In this document: positions 26,815 to 36,527 of the stretch, in pieces | Layout of the letters: each line of letters begins with the position of its first letter | Position numbering within the stretch: position 1 is the first letter of the stretch | From: Bacteroidales bacterium | GTDB lineage: Bacteria > Bacteroidota > Bacteroidia > Bacteroidales > P3 | Assembly (NCBI GenBank): GCA_017522105.1 | Contig: JAFXAA010000006.1 | Span: forward strand, 1-64,000 | Direction: 5' to 3' | DNA: 64,000 nucleotides | Position numbers and translations under genes: made by a program | Notes under the pieces: model-generated | The model's database searches: none | What the model was told of the DNA's origin: nothing | What the model saw: the letters and a program-made list of their open reading frames with translations, nothing else

Positions 26815-27168
26815 TTAAATGCTGGCGTAGAAGTCAATGCTGTCACCTGCGGCAAGTGTCACTATAGCCTTCTTGTAGGCATTGGTGCGACCCGTGAGGA
26901 AACCGGCCTTGGTGTAGCGCGACTTCACCTTGCCCGAATAGTTCATCGTGTTCACATCGACAACCTTCACATTGTAGAACTCCTCTACGGCGTTCTTAAT
27001 CTGAATCTTGTTGGCGCGTTTGTCAACGACAAAACCATAGCGGTTCTGGGCAGGAGCGGCAGCGATGCCTTTATTACGCTGTATGCGGGTCTGGATAGGA
27101 TTGGCCGCAGCCTCCGAGAGGCGGGTCATCTTTTCACTGATCAGCGGTTTTACTATTATGTTCATCAT
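26815..27168 (-). CDS. rplW: 50S ribosomal protein L23 with an extra N-terminal loop
   Basis: 117 residues, about 20 more than the roughly 96 usual for the family. The N-terminus (IIVKPLISEKMTRLSE) and the core from NRYGFVVDKRANKIQIKNAV to the end match L23. The extra residues (about 21-41, rich in Ala, Gln and Arg) lie between the first helix and first strand. L23 forms the docking site at the tunnel exit for trigger factor and SRP. The reading frame is clean. Confidence 0.95.
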   Translation of the reverse strand: MMNIIVKPLISEKMTRLSEAAANPIQTRIQRNKGIAAAPAQNRYGFVVDKRANKIQIKNAVEEFYNVKVVDVNTMNYSGKVKSRYTKAGFLTGRTNAYKKAIVTLAAGDSIDFYASI

Positions 27169-27203
27169 TGTTAAACTTTCTTAAATCGTTATACTCTCTT
27201 CCC

Positions 27204-27836
27204 TTATTTTGTCGCCAAAACACGGTTAATCTCACCCAATGAACCCTCACAAACAACAATATTGGAGGCGTTAACAATGTCGTAAGTATTTAACTGCGAC
27301 ACGTTTACCACCTTCACGTTCTTGAGGTTTCTAGCGGACAAAGATACGAAATTATTTTGATTATCAAGCACAAAAAGTGACTTTTTGTCGCCGAGCTTCA
27401 GGTTGTTGAGCACCTCGATCATCTTTTTGGTCTTGGGGCCCTCGAAACTGAAGTTTTCAACCACGGTCATTGCATTGTCCTTGGCCTTATAGCTCAGGGC
27501 GCTGCGTCGTGCAAGACGTTTCACCTTTATGTTCAGTTTGAAACGGTAGTCGCGGGGTTTGGGTCCGAAGATGGTACCGCCACCGACAAACACAGGGCTC
27601 TTCAAATCACCCGAACGGGCACCGCCGGTGCCTTTCTGGCGTTTCAGTTTGCGCGTACTGTGGGCGTTCTCGCTGCGCTCTTTGGCCTTAGCCGTACCCT
27701 GGCGGTTGTCTGCGAGATATTGCTTGACATCGAGGTATATGGCGTGATCGTTGGGCTCGATGGCGAAGATAGAATCGTCAAGGGTGATGGTTCTACCGGT
27801 TTCGCTTCCGTTGATGTTATAAACTTTAATCTCCAT
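27204..27836 (-). CDS. rplD: 50S ribosomal protein L4
   Basis: 210 residues. It contains the extended-loop motif [15 protein letters not shown] and the [20 protein letters not shown] stretch. It lines the exit tunnel opposite L22. In E. coli L4 also represses the S10 operon; no matching leader is evident here. Confidence 0.97.
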   Translation of the reverse strand: MEIKVYNINGSETGRTITLDDSIFAIEPNDHAIYLDVKQYLADNRQGTAKAKERSENAHSTRKLKRQKGTGGARSGDLKSPVFVGGGTIFGPKPRDYRFKLNIKVKRLARRSALSYKAKDNAMTVVENFSFEGPKTKKMIEVLNNLKLGDKKSLFVLDNQNNFVSLSARNLKNVKVVNVSQLNTYDIVNASNIVVCEGSLGEINRVLATK

Positions 27837-27844
27837 GTCTTAAA

Positions 27845-28474
27845 TTAACTCCATCTTTCAAGTTTGACAATAGAACCTTTGGGGCCGGGAACAGAGCCTT
27901 TGACAAGCATGAGGTTCTTCTCGGCGATAATCTTCACCACCTCCAGGTTCTGCACCTTCACGCGATGGTTGCCGGTCTGACCGGCCATGCGCATACCCTT
28001 GAAGATACGCGAAGGATAGGACGATGCGCCTATCGAACCGGGAGCGCGGAGACGGTCGTGCTGACCGTGAGTCTTGTCGCCGACACCGCCGAAGCCGTGA
28101 CGAGTGACAACACCCTGGAAACCCTTACCTTTCGAGGTGCCGACCACATCGACAAACTCGCCTTCCTGGAAGACATTGACGGTAAGCACTTCGCCGTATT
28201 TCTTTTTGTGACCCTCCTCAAAACGGGAGAACTCGGCAATATACTGCTTGGGGGTAGTGCCAGCCTTGGCAAAATGGCCGCGCATGGGCTTGTTGGTGCG
28301 GCTCTCCTTCTTCTCGCCAAAGGCAAGCTGGATGGCCTCATAACCATCCTTCTCGATAGTTCTCACTTGTGTGACAACACAAGGACCAGCTTCAATCACT
28401 GTGCACGGAATCTGTTTTCCGTCGGCATCAAAAAGACTGGTCATTCCGATTTTCTTTCCGATTAATCCTGACAT
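27845..28474 (-). CDS. rplC: 50S ribosomal protein L3
   Basis: 209 residues. It begins [20 protein letters not shown] and keeps the signature [15 protein letters not shown] with the conserved Gln that is methylated by PrmB in some bacteria. It helps shape the peptidyl transferase centre. Confidence 0.98.
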   Translation of the reverse strand: MSGLIGKKIGMTSLFDADGKQIPCTVIEAGPCVVTQVRTIEKDGYEAIQLAFGEKKESRTNKPMRGHFAKAGTTPKQYIAEFSRFEEGHKKKYGEVLTVNVFQEGEFVDVVGTSKGKGFQGVVTRHGFGGVGDKTHGQHDRLRAPGSIGASSYPSRIFKGMRMAGQTGNHRVKVQNLEVVKIIAEKNLMLVKGSVPGPKGSIVKLERWS

Positions 28475-28542
28475 TTCTTTAGTTGGATTCTTTTAATTTT
28501 GTTAGACATTCAGCTTATCTTCTTGACATAGGCTGATTAAAT

Positions 28543-28851
28543 TCACACTTTGATTTCAACTTCGACACCACTGGGGAGTTCGAGCTTCATCAGGGCGTCG
28601 ATGGTCTTGGCGCGATCGTTGATCTCGATGTCCATCAGGCGCTTGTAGGTGTTCAGCTCGAACTGCTCACGCGACTTCTTGTTCACGAAGGTCGAGCGGT
28701 TCACGGTGAAAATCTTTTTGTTGGTAGGCAGGGGTATGGGACCATTGACCACTGCGCCAGTCATCTTTACGGTCTTCACAATCTTCTCTGCCGACTTGTC
28801 GACGAGGTTGTGGTCGTAAGATTTGAGCTTGATTCTGATTCTTTGACTCAT
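28543..28851 (-). CDS. rpsJ: 30S ribosomal protein S10
   Basis: 102 residues. It begins [20 protein letters not shown] and has the S10 signature [17 protein letters not shown]. As NusE it also serves in transcription antitermination. It lies 13 nt from fusA, so the str and S10 segments are joined with no visible break. Confidence 0.98.
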   Translation of the reverse strand: MSQRIRIKLKSYDHNLVDKSAEKIVKTVKMTGAVVNGPIPLPTNKKIFTVNRSTFVNKKSREQFELNTYKRLMDIEINDRAKTIDALMKLELPSGVEVEIKV

Positions 28852-28864
28852 TGTTATTTATTGT

Positions 28865-30952
28865 TTAATTATTTTTATTCTTCAGTATTGCTTCCTGCTG
28901 GTCGCGCGTCAGCTCGGCGTAGTGCGAGAACTCCATCGTGGAATTGGCGCGGCCCGACGTAATGGTGCGGAGCGACGTGACATAGCCGAACATCTGCTCC
29001 AGCGGCACCTTGGCATGTATAGCCTGCACACCCACCTTGGCGGTAATGTTCTCCAACACACCGCGACGGCGGTTGAGGTCGCCGGTGACATCGCCAACAT
29101 AGGCGTCAGGTGTCAGCACCTCAAGCTTCATGATGGGTTCAAGCAACACGGGGTTGGCCTTGCGGCAGGCTGCCTTGAAACCAATCTTGGCGCAGAGCTC
29201 AAACGAAAGCTGGTCGCTGTCCACCGGGTGGAACGAGCCATCGATGACGCGCACCTTCATGCTGTCCATTGGATAGCCGGCCAGTACACCGTTCTGCATG
29301 GCCTCCTTGAAGCCCTTTTCTATGGCGGGCATGAACTCCTTGGGTATGTTGCCGCCCTTGACCTCGTTGACGAACTGCAGACCCATGACACCCTCGTCGG
29401 CCGGGCCGATCTCAAACAGCACATCGGCGAACTTGCCTTTGCCGCCGGTCTGCTTCTTGTAGATCTCGTGATGCTGCACCGTGGTGGTGATAGCCTCTTT
29501 GTAGGCCACCTCCGGACGCCCCTGGTTGACATCCACGCCGAATTCGCGGCGCAGACGGTCCATGATGATGTCCAGATGCAGCTCGCCCATACCGCTGATG
29601 ACGGTCTGCCCGCTGACCTCGTCGGTCTTCACCCTGAAGGTGGGGTCTTCTTCCACCAGCTTCATCAGTGCGTTGGTCATCTTGTCCATGTCGGCCTGGG
29701 TATGAGGCTCCACGGCGATGCTGATAACCGGCTCGGGGAACTTCATAGACTCAAGGATGATGGGGTGCTGTTCGTCGCAGAGCGTGTGCCCCGTCTTGAT
29801 GTCCTTGAAGCCCACGGCGGCCCCGATGTCGCCAGCCTCGATGCGGTCGAGGGGGTTCTGCTTGTTGGAGTGCATCTGCATGATGCGCGAAATGCGCTCC
29901 TTCTTGCCCGTGTTGGCATTGTATACATACGAGCCACTCTCGAGCGAGCCGCTGTACACACGGAAGAAACAGAGACGACCGACATAGGGATCGGTGGCAA
30001 TCTTGAAGGCCAGAGCCGAGAAAGGAGCCTTTACATCAACCTTGCGGCTTTCAGGCTTGTCTGTCTTGGGGTTGGTGCCGTTCACCTCGGGCACGTCGAG
30101 GGGACTGGGCAGGAAAGCAGCCACAGCGTCAAGCAACGTCTGCACGCCTTTGTTCTTGAAGGCGGAGCCGCACATCACAGGCACTATCTTGCGGGCAAGG
30201 GTGGCCTTGCGTATCTCGGCGATAATCTCGTCGGCGGTGATGCTGTCCGGGTCGTCGAAGAACTTCATCATCAGTTCTTCGTTTTCCTCGGCCACACCCT
30301 CTACAAGCTTCTGGCGGTATTCCGCCGCTATCTCCTTCAGGTCGTCGGGCATGGGGATTTCCTCAAAACGCTGGCCGTTGGAGCTTTCGTCCCAAACCAG
30401 AGCCTTGTTGGATATGAGATCCACCACACCTTTGTAGAGGTCTTCCTGCCCGATGGGTATCTCTATCGGGATAGGGTTGGCGCCGAGGCGCTCCTTGATC
30501 TGGGCCACCACCGAGAAGAAGTCGGCACCCGCGCGATCCATCTTGTTGATGAAAGCTATGCGCGGAACCTCGTACTTGTCGGCCTGGCGCCAGACGGTCT
30601 CGCTCTGAGGCTCCACGCCGCCCACAGCGCAGAAGATGGCTATGGCGCCGTCGAGCACACGCAGCGAGCGCTCCACCTCGACGGTGAAGTCCACGTGACC
30701 CGGAGTGTCTATGATGTTGTACTTGTAGCGCTGGTCATGCCAGTCCCAATACACCGTGGTGGCGGCGGAAGTGATGGTGATGCCACGCTCCTGCTCCTGC
30801 ACCATCCAGTCCATCGTGGCACTGCCATCGTGCGTCTCACCGAGCTTGTAGTTCTTGCCGGTGTAGAACAAAATGCGCTCCGTCGTCGTCGTCTTGCCGG
30901 CGTCGATGTGGGCCATAATGCCGATGTTGCGTGTGTAGTGGAGGTCTGACAT
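28865..30952 (-). CDS. fusA: Elongation factor G
   Basis: A 695-residue GTPase driving tRNA-mRNA translocation. GTPase motifs: P-loop [13 protein letters not shown] (residues 14-26), switch [17 protein letters not shown], and NKMDRAGAD. Domains II to V follow, with domain IV near [16 protein letters not shown]. The length and the position between rpsG and rpsJ indicate the canonical EF-G rather than a paralogue. Confidence 0.98.
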   Translation of the reverse strand: MSDLHYTRNIGIMAHIDAGKTTTTERILFYTGKNYKLGETHDGSATMDWMVQEQERGITITSAATTVYWDWHDQRYKYNIIDTPGHVDFTVEVERSLRVLDGAIAIFCAVGGVEPQSETVWRQADKYEVPRIAFINKMDRAGADFFSVVAQIKERLGANPIPIEIPIGQEDLYKGVVDLISNKALVWDESSNGQRFEEIPMPDDLKEIAAEYRQKLVEGVAEENEELMMKFFDDPDSITADEIIAEIRKATLARKIVPVMCGSAFKNKGVQTLLDAVAAFLPSPLDVPEVNGTNPKTDKPESRKVDVKAPFSALAFKIATDPYVGRLCFFRVYSGSLESGSYVYNANTGKKERISRIMQMHSNKQNPLDRIEAGDIGAAVGFKDIKTGHTLCDEQHPIILESMKFPEPVISIAVEPHTQADMDKMTNALMKLVEEDPTFRVKTDEVSGQTVISGMGELHLDIIMDRLRREFGVDVNQGRPEVAYKEAITTTVQHHEIYKKQTGGKGKFADVLFEIGPADEGVMGLQFVNEVKGGNIPKEFMPAIEKGFKEAMQNGVLAGYPMDSMKVRVIDGSFHPVDSDQLSFELCAKIGFKAACRKANPVLLEPIMKLEVLTPDAYVGDVTGDLNRRRGVLENITAKVGVQAIHAKVPLEQMFGYVTSLRTITSGRANSTMEFSHYAELTRDQQEAILKNKNN

Positions 30953-30976
30953 GTGCTTCTATAGTATATTAATGTA

Positions 30977-31444
30977 TTACGCGCGGAAATGCGAGAAAGC
31001 CTTGTTAGCGTCGGCCATGCGGTGGATATCCTCCTTGCGCTTGAAGGCGGCGCCCTCTTCTTTGTAGGCGGCCTGGATCTCGGCGGCGAGCTTCAGGGCC
31101 ATGGTCTTCTCACTGCGCTTGCGCGAGAAGCCGATGAGGTTCTTCATACCGATGCTCTGCTTGCGCTCGGCGCGGATCTCCGTGGGGATCTGGAACGTGG
31201 CGCCACCGATGCGCTTGCTGCGCACCTCGACACTCGGCGTGACGTTGGCCAGGGCCTTCTTCCACACCTCCAGGCCGTCTTCCTTGGTACGGTCGCTCAC
31301 AACATCGATTGCATCATAGAAGATGCGGTAGGCGATGGTCTTCTTGCCGCCCATCATCAGGTTGTTGACAAACTTGGTGACGAGGATATCGTTATACTTG
31401 GGATCCGGGAGGATTATTCTTTTCTTGGGCTTAGCTTTTCTCAT
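30977..31444 (-). CDS. rpsG: 30S ribosomal protein S7
   Basis: 155 residues. It begins [20 protein letters not shown] and contains [20 protein letters not shown] and the C-terminal [13 protein letters not shown]. It nucleates the 30S head and is the str-operon repressor in E. coli. Confidence 0.98.
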   Translation of the reverse strand: MRKAKPKKRIILPDPKYNDILVTKFVNNLMMGGKKTIAYRIFYDAIDVVSDRTKEDGLEVWKKALANVTPSVEVRSKRIGGATFQIPTEIRAERKQSIGMKNLIGFSRKRSEKTMALKLAAEIQAAYKEEGAAFKRKEDIHRMADANKAFSHFRA

Positions 31445-31485
31445 TTTGCTAAAAACTTTAATCTTTCAACTTTAATCTTTCAACT

Positions 31486-31869
31486 TTACTTGCCGGCCTG
31501 TTTCGGACGCTTGGCACCGTACTTGGAACGACGCTGGCGACGGCCGTCGACACCGCTGGTGTCAAGAGCACCGCGGATGATGTGGTAACGCACGCCGGGA
31601 AGGTCCTTCACACGGCCTCCGCGAATCATCACTATGGAGTGCTCCTGCAGGTTGTGACCCTCACCCGGGATGTAGGCATTGACTTCCTTGCCGTTGGTCA
31701 AGCGAACACGGGCCACTTTACGCATGGCCGAGTTAGGCTTCTTGGGGGTGGTGGTGTACACACGGGTGCAGACACCGCGACGCTGCGGGCAGCTGTCGAG
31801 GGCGGGAGACTTGGACTTGTACTCCATCTGCTGACGTCCTTTGCGAACTAATTGCTGAATTGTTGGCAT
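31486..31869 (-). CDS. rpsL: 30S ribosomal protein S12
   Basis: 127 residues. It begins [20 protein letters not shown] and has the decoding-site loops [19 protein letters not shown] and [13 protein letters not shown]. The lysines that mutate in streptomycin resistance (KKPNS and GRVKDLPG) are wild type. It is the first gene of an 18-kb leftward cluster of 32 genes. Confidence 0.98.
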   Translation of the reverse strand: MPTIQQLVRKGRQQMEYKSKSPALDSCPQRRGVCTRVYTTTPKKPNSAMRKVARVRLTNGKEVNAYIPGEGHNLQEHSIVMIRGGRVKDLPGVRYHIIRGALDTSGVDGRRQRRSKYGAKRPKQAGK

Positions 31870-31947
31870 TTTTCGTTTCTTGTTTTATTATTTTATTACT
31901 TGTTTTTCAGTCTCATTCATGGGCATTACACGCCCAAAAAGGAATTG

Positions 31948-31979
31948 CAAAATTACAACTATTTTCCAAACCCACCAAA
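31948..31979 (-). promoter_or_regulatory. Promoter of the ribosomal supercluster
   Basis: On the minus strand TTTG (31976-31979) and TAATTTTG (31948-31955) are spaced by 20 nt, matching the Bacteroidota -33/-7 pattern. The leader to rpsL is about 75 nt and holds a small hairpin (GGGC/GCCC, 31921-31935), a possible site for S7 or other feedback. Confidence 0.65.
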
Positions 31980-32083
31980 CATCACCGCCATGACTTCATG
32001 TTAAATAATCTTAAAAAATCGCGGCAGCATTACAAACCAAATATTTACAAAATTATTTTGGTGCATTTTTTTTGCAGTTTTCC

Positions 32084-32142
32084 GTACTTTTCAACAGCTT
32101 TTCGGTGGGCGACGCATGGTACTTTTCAACAGGTTTTCCACA
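32084..32142. other. Cluster of DnaA-box-like motifs beside AT-rich DNA
   Basis: TTTTCAACA at 32088-32096 and 32123-32131, and TTTTCCACA at 32134-32142, are each within one or two bases of the DnaA box TTATCCACA. The first two lie in a direct repeat (GTACTTTTCAACAG) 35 nt apart. The adjoining stretch 32000-32075 is strongly AT-rich. No dnaA or dnaN gene is nearby. It is a candidate origin or DnaA titration site only. Confidence 0.3.
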
Positions 32143-32189
32143 AATTTCAATGTCGGCTGCACGGCACATGGACGGACGCCGCACCGGCG

Positions 32190-32297
32190 CCCCCATGCCC
32201 CCCCCCAACGCCGTCCCTACGGCTCCGCACCGGCGCCCCACTGAAGAACGGCCGTAGGGACTCCGTAGGGGCTCCGTAGGGACTCCATACCGGATGG
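32190..32297. repeat. 11-nt phased element (CCGTAGGGACT type)
   Basis: Units of 11 nt, for example CCGTAGGGACT, CCGTAGGGGCT and CCGTAGGGACT in a row at 32252-32284, preceded by complementary-sense units (CGGCTCCGCAC, CGGCGCCCCAC). The array ends 3 nt before the stop codon of the SprT-like gene at 32301. It shares its outer 11-mers with the elements at 6921 and 37840. With the AT-rich and DnaA-like stretches it fills 31870-32300, where no gene is seen. Confidence 0.8.
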
Positions 32298-32300
32298 GCG

Positions 32301-32942
32301 TCAGGAAAGCTCCCGCTCAACCTCGGCGCCGCCGCTGACGGTGTACAAGCGCCCCGTGGCGGCGTCGCGGCAGAGCCAGCGCGTGCGGCGGCGTTCGATG
32401 CTGGCAAAGAGGATATCCGGCTTTTTCTTCAGGCGGAACAACGAGCCGGCCGGCAGGTTGTCGAGGCGGAGTGATGGTCCGGCACCGGCACCGGAGTCAT
32501 GGCGGTGTAGCTCCTCCTCTATGCTGCGGGCCAACACGCGCGACAGCGGTATTCGGGCAGCATAGCGCAACACGAGCGGACGCACCTCTTCCGGAAAGTC
32601 ATCCGCCCTGGCAGCGAGCAGGCTGGCGTATTCTGCCTGCCACTCGTGCCCATGTGGCTGCACGGAGCTGTATTTCAGGTGCGTCTCAAGGTGCGCGGCC
32701 TCGTGGAGGAAAACCCACAGGAACAGATACGGGTTGAGGTCGCCGTTGACAGACATCTCATGAAACGGGTGCTGCGGCTGCGGCCAACGATAGTCGCCAT
32801 ACTTTGTGCGCCGCTCACGCGTGACGTGGAAGTGCACCTTGTGGTGGTTCAGATAGGCGTAGATCCACTCCACCGCCTGCGGCGGCAGGTGGTTGCGGAG
32901 TATGGCCCGGTATCGCTCTTCGGTGGTCAAAGCGGCTCGCAA
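32301..32942 (-). CDS. SprT-like zinc metalloprotease-domain protein
   Basis: A 213-residue protein of the SprT-like family, with zinc motif HEAAH at about residues 79-83 and a downstream His (QPHGHEWQ) as likely third ligand. The eukaryotic relative Spartan cleaves DNA-protein crosslinks; bacterial function is poorly defined. The C-terminal third looks like the family's zinc-ribbon-type extension without its cysteines. No ATG precedes the conserved region: the start is a TTG at 32942 placed directly after the stop of the small lipoprotein gene (TGATTG), or a TTG four codons later. Confidence 0.85.
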   Translation of the reverse strand: MRAALTTEERYRAILRNHLPPQAVEWIYAYLNHHKVHFHVTRERRTKYGDYRWPQPQHPFHEMSVNGDLNPYLFLWVFLHEAAHLETHLKYSSVQPHGHEWQAEYASLLAARADDFPEEVRPLVLRYAARIPLSRVLARSIEEELHRHDSGAGAGPSLRLDNLPAGSLFRLKKKPDILFASIERRRTRWLCRDAATGRLYTVSGGAEVERELS

Positions 32943-33068
32943 TCAAAAGGTAGGGCAGTCGCAGTCACTCTTTTTGTGGCGGTACATGTGGTCGCCGGAG
33001 CTGCACGCCGAGCAGACCACGCCGGCAAGGACGAGCAGCAGGAGCATTCGCAGGATATTCTTCTTCAC
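32943..33068 (-). CDS. Small lipoprotein, 41 residues
   Basis: A GTG-start frame (33068) encodes a basic N-terminus (MKKNILRM), a leucine-rich hydrophobic stretch, and Cys within VVCSACSSG that would be lipidated, followed by a short tail ending KKSDCDCPTF. It looks like a minimal lipoprotein signal with a 15-20 residue mature part. The stop codon abuts the TTG of the SprT-like gene, implying coupled translation. The function is unknown. Confidence 0.6.
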   Translation of the reverse strand: MKKNILRMLLLLVLAGVVCSACSSGDHMYRHKKSDCDCPTF

Positions 33069-33194
33069 TTCCGTATGTGTTTCTTTTCGCTCTAATTAAC
33101 GCAGAACAGCAACATTTATTGCGCCGCCGCACAAAAAAGGGTGCTGACACTCAGCGACGGATGAAATATTTTATGATGATATTGAAAAAAAGCG

Positions 33195-33202
33195 TATCTT
33201 TG
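33195..33202 (+). promoter_or_regulatory. -7 box for the M1 peptidase gene
   Basis: TATCTTTG lies 18 nt before the ATG at 33221, giving a leader of roughly 13 nt. The -33 region is AT-rich without a clear TTG. Confidence 0.65.
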
Positions 33203-33220
33203 CAGCCTAAAAGAAAGCAC

Positions 33221-35539
33221 ATGAAAAAGGCGACAAGAACGCTTATCATATTACAGCTCATAGCCTTATGCATCTGCACCAACCTGCGGGCGCAGGTGGC
33301 GGACTCGGTGGATGTGCTGCACTACAGCCTGGAGCTCGACCTGAGCAACGGCCGGCCGTTCAACGGCGACGCGCTGCTGACGGTGCGTCTGCTTCAGCCT
33401 TGCTCCGCCATGGGGCTCGACCTTGACGGCACGGTGGACTCCATCCGCGTCAACGGAGTACGCACGGCAACAGGCGACATACACAACATACTTCTCGGCG
33501 GCATCGCCGTCGGCGACACATTCACTGTGGCCGTGGCCTACCGCGGCAGCGGCCACGTGGAGAGCTACGGCTTCGGTGGCTTCCATTTCGACAACGACAT
33601 GAGCTACAACCTCGGTGCAGCCTTCAGCGAAGCCCTCCACCCCATCGGCCACGCCGTCTACCCCTGCCGCGACAACTTCCACGACAAGGCCACCTACACC
33701 ATACACATGAAAACCACGGCCGGATGGAGCGCCGAATGCAGCGGCATGCTGCAGAGCCGCAGCATCGACAACAACGGCTGCGAGCACACCACCTGGGAGA
33801 TTGCGCAACCTGTGTGCACCTATATCGTCGGCGTTAGCCAGGCCGCCTACCGCCGCATCAAAGACACCGTGGCGGGCTACCCGCTGACCATAGGCTACAC
33901 CACGCAGGACAGCGCCACCACACGCAACGTCTTTGCGCTGCTCGACGCAGTGGTGCCCAAGTTCGAAGAGTGCTTCGGCCCCTACCGCTGGGGGCGCATA
34001 GGCTACATCGGCACCGCTATGGGCTCCATGGAGCATGTGAACAACATTGCCCTGGCGCGTCCGGCCATGGCCTCGGTGAGCCTGGCCGGCCAGAGCACAA
34101 TAGCCCACGAGCTGGGACATGCCTGGTTCGGCAACCTCGTCACCTGCGAGGAAGAGGGCGACATGTGGATCAACGAGGGCGGCGCCTCGTTCTGCAGCGA
34201 AGTGGCACGCGAGGCCACACACAGCCGACGCGCCTCCAACGCAACCTACCAGCAAGACCTCGACAAGGTGCTGCGCACCACACACCACAGCGACGGCGCC
34301 TACCGCCCCCTGCACGGCATGCCCCACGCCTACACCTACGGCTCCACCACCTACGACAAAGGGGCCATGGTGTGGCACTCCTTGCGCGGCTACCTGGGCG
34401 ACTCGCTCTTCTACGCCTCAGTGCGAACCCTCATGGAACGCTGCGCCTTCAGCAACATCGACGCCTACCGCCTGCGAGACTCCCTGAGCCTCTACAGCGG
34501 CCACGACCTCACCGGTTTCTTTGACTTCCACGTCTTCAACGCTGGCTTCAACAACTACAACGTCAGTATTGGCCAGGGCGACGGCTACCAAAGCACCAAC
34601 AACGTCAAAGTAAGCATACAGCAGAGCAGCGTCGGCACCGACAGCCTGATGCGCCACAACCGCGTCCCCGTCACATTCATCAGCGCCGACGGCGCGCGCC
34701 ACAAGGAGTGGTTCTCCTTCTCCGGCACCGACACGGTGGTCAACAGTCTACTGCTGCCCTTCACTCCGGCCCTGTTTGTGCTCGACCTTGACTGCGAGCT
34801 GAGCGACGCCGCCACCATTGACAGCGCCGACATTGTTGGCGGCAACGGCACCATTCCCGCCGAAATGGCCTTCTTCGCACTGCGGGCCCCGTCGCCCGAG
34901 CACATGACGCGCTACTACGTGGAGCACCACTATGCCCCCGCGCAAGACGCCGACACCCTGACGGGGGTGGTGCGCACTGCTGGCCGCTACTGGGCCGTGC
35001 GCTGCAAGCACGCCATCAACAACGGCGTCACAGGGCGTTTCCGCTACATACGCCAAGGCTACGCCAACAGCGCCTACGAGAACCTCGACGAGGGCTTCTA
35101 CAACCGCTCCGTCAGCCTGGACTCCATAGTGCTGCTGTGGCGCAGCGACCCCGCCAGCCCCTGGCAGGCCGTCAGCCACCGCCGTGCGGGCAACAGCAAC
35201 GACGGCTATTTCCTTTTAGACAACCTTCGCACCGGCGAATACACCCTGGCCGTGGTTGACACCAACCTGCTAGCCATAGCCGACGCTGCCGCAGGCACCG
35301 CCACCACAGGCGCGGCCCTCTTCCCCAACCCCGTGCGCCGGGGCGAAGCCGTGGCCGTCGAGGTGGAGAGCAACGCTCCCTTTGCGCTGACGCTCATCGA
35401 CGCCGCCGGCCGCACTGCGTGGCACCGCGACGGCTGCCGCAGCGGCGAGAGGGTGGCTCCATCCGTGCCGGCGGGCACCTATACCGTGCTGATAGAAAAC
35501 AACGACATAACATTGCAGTCGAAAATAATCATACTATGA
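33221..35539 (+). CDS. M1-family metallopeptidase with T9SS sorting domain
   Basis: 772 residues from the ATG at 33221, with a signal peptide (MKKATRTLIILQLIALC, cleaved near LRAQ). An N-terminal M1 beta domain is followed by the gluzincin site HELGHAWFGNLVT, with the third zinc ligand Glu 19 residues on (MWINEGG), and the proton-donor Tyr region YDKGAMVWHSL. The GAMEN exopeptidase motif reads GSMEH. The last 80 residues (LFPNPVRRGEAVAV onward) form a type A T9SS sorting domain, so the enzyme should be exported or cell-surface. A nutrient-peptidase role is inferred. The stop overlaps the next gene's ATG. Confidence 0.92.
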   Translation: MKKATRTLIILQLIALCICTNLRAQVADSVDVLHYSLELDLSNGRPFNGDALLTVRLLQPCSAMGLDLDGTVDSIRVNGVRTATGDIHNILLGGIAVGDTFTVAVAYRGSGHVESYGFGGFHFDNDMSYNLGAAFSEALHPIGHAVYPCRDNFHDKATYTIHMKTTAGWSAECSGMLQSRSIDNNGCEHTTWEIAQPVCTYIVGVSQAAYRRIKDTVAGYPLTIGYTTQDSATTRNVFALLDAVVPKFEECFGPYRWGRIGYIGTAMGSMEHVNNIALARPAMASVSLAGQSTIAHELGHAWFGNLVTCEEEGDMWINEGGASFCSEVAREATHSRRASNATYQQDLDKVLRTTHHSDGAYRPLHGMPHAYTYGSTTYDKGAMVWHSLRGYLGDSLFYASVRTLMERCAFSNIDAYRLRDSLSLYSGHDLTGFFDFHVFNAGFNNYNVSIGQGDGYQSTNNVKVSIQQSSVGTDSLMRHNRVPVTFISADGARHKEWFSFSGTDTVVNSLLLPFTPALFVLDLDCELSDAATIDSADIVGGNGTIPAEMAFFALRAPSPEHMTRYYVEHHYAPAQDADTLTGVVRTAGRYWAVRCKHAINNGVTGRFRYIRQGYANSAYENLDEGFYNRSVSLDSIVLLWRSDPASPWQAVSHRRAGNSNDGYFLLDNLRTGEYTLAVVDTNLLAIADAAAGTATTGAALFPNPVRRGEAVAVEVESNAPFALTLIDAAGRTAWHRDGCRSGERVAPSVPAGTYTVLIENNDITLQSKIIIL

Positions 35540-36141
35540 ACAGGATAAAAGCAATCATCGCCACGCTCTTCGTGGCCATGGCCTTCGGCGCCACGGCGCA
35601 GTATTCACAGCTCGGCGCCAAAAACGAGTTCATGTTTAAGGCCGAAATAGGCTATTCCCCCTTCATGGGCAACTTCGGCAAACTGGGCGACAACGGGTAC
35701 AACCTGCCCCAGTACGAGCATGCCGCAGGCCTCAACGTCATGGCCGGCGTCAACATCAGCCAGGACTGGTTCCTCGGCGGCGGCGTAGGGGTCAACTACT
35801 ACCACAACTTCGTGCAGGAACTCTCGAAGCCCATGTTCGGCGCCAACGTCTTTGTGGACTTCGACTTCCGCCCCATCTGGAAGGCCGTCATGGGCGTCGA
35901 CTACCAGCCCACCACCATCACCTGGGCACCCCTCATGGGGGCGCGCCTGGGCGGCAGCCTGCTCTTCGCCGACCAGATGCTCTTCACCCCACTGGCGGAA
36001 GCCTACGGCGGCATCAACTGGTACTACGCCCACGGCCTGCGCAACATGACCCACAACTGGCACTCGTTCTATGCCACCCTCGGCGTGGCCTACATGCAGC
36101 AGACCTTCTTCCTGCCCATCCGTGTGGGCTGGCGCTGGTAA
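35536..36141 (+). CDS. Outer-membrane beta-barrel protein
   Basis: 201 residues, start ATG at 35536 overlapping the peptidase stop (ATGA). The signal peptide MNRIKAIIATLFVAMAFGAT ends in AQ. The mature part alternates hydrophobic and polar residues in barrel-like strands and ends in an aromatic residue (RVGWRW), typical of outer-membrane barrels assembled by Bam. It lacks Cys. No specific function can be given. Coupling to the T9SS peptidase suggests a surface role. Confidence 0.75.
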   Translation: MNRIKAIIATLFVAMAFGATAQYSQLGAKNEFMFKAEIGYSPFMGNFGKLGDNGYNLPQYEHAAGLNVMAGVNISQDWFLGGGVGVNYYHNFVQELSKPMFGANVFVDFDFRPIWKAVMGVDYQPTTITWAPLMGARLGGSLLFADQMLFTPLAEAYGGINWYYAHGLRNMTHNWHSFYATLGVAYMQQTFFLPIRVGWRW

Positions 36142-36146
36142 TGAAA

Positions 36147-36181
36147 GGTTATTGGTTACAGGTTATCGGTTATTGACTATG
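36147..36181. repeat. Heptanucleotide repeat running into the rbfA start codon
   Basis: GGTTATT, GGTTACA, GGTTATC, GGTTATT and GACTATG are five heptads; the ATG of the last one is the rbfA start codon. They occupy nearly the whole gap and would form the rbfA ribosome-binding region. Confidence 0.82.
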
Positions 36182-36523
36182 CAATCCACACGCCAAAACA
36201 AGATCTGCCGCCTCATACAGCAGGACATGAGCGACATCTTCCTCCGCGAGATGAAGCCCGTCCTCGGCCCGTCGCTCATCAGCGTCACCGAGGTGCGCAT
36301 CACCCCCGACCTCTCCATAGCCCGTATCTACGTCTCCATCATGCCCATCGGCGGCGGCAGCCCCGACAGCATCATGGCCCTCATCCGCGAGAACACCTCC
36401 GACCTGCGGCGGCGCCTCGGCATGCGCGAAGGCAAGCAGCTGCGCATCATACCGCAGCTCGAGTTCTTCATCGACGACACGCTGGACTATGTGGAGAACA
36501 TCAACCGCCTGCTGAAACAGTGA
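36179..36523 (+). CDS. rbfA: 30S ribosome-binding factor RbfA
   Basis: 114 residues. The KH-like fold contains ICRLIQQDMSDIFLREM at the start and the RbfA-typical DLSIARIYVSIM and LRIIPQLEFFIDDTLDY blocks. It assists maturation of 16S rRNA, especially in the cold. It is followed after 4 nt by the permease gene. The usual partners infB and truB are not adjacent. Confidence 0.95.
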   Translation: MQSTRQNKICRLIQQDMSDIFLREMKPVLGPSLISVTEVRITPDLSIARIYVSIMPIGGGSPDSIMALIRENTSDLRRRLGMREGKQLRIIPQLEFFIDDTLDYVENINRLLKQ

Positions 36524-36527
36524 CCCG

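Noticed and set aside
28922..30949. 675-codon open frame opposite fusA
   Set aside because: It is a shadow of EF-G, which has all GTPase motifs on the minus strand.
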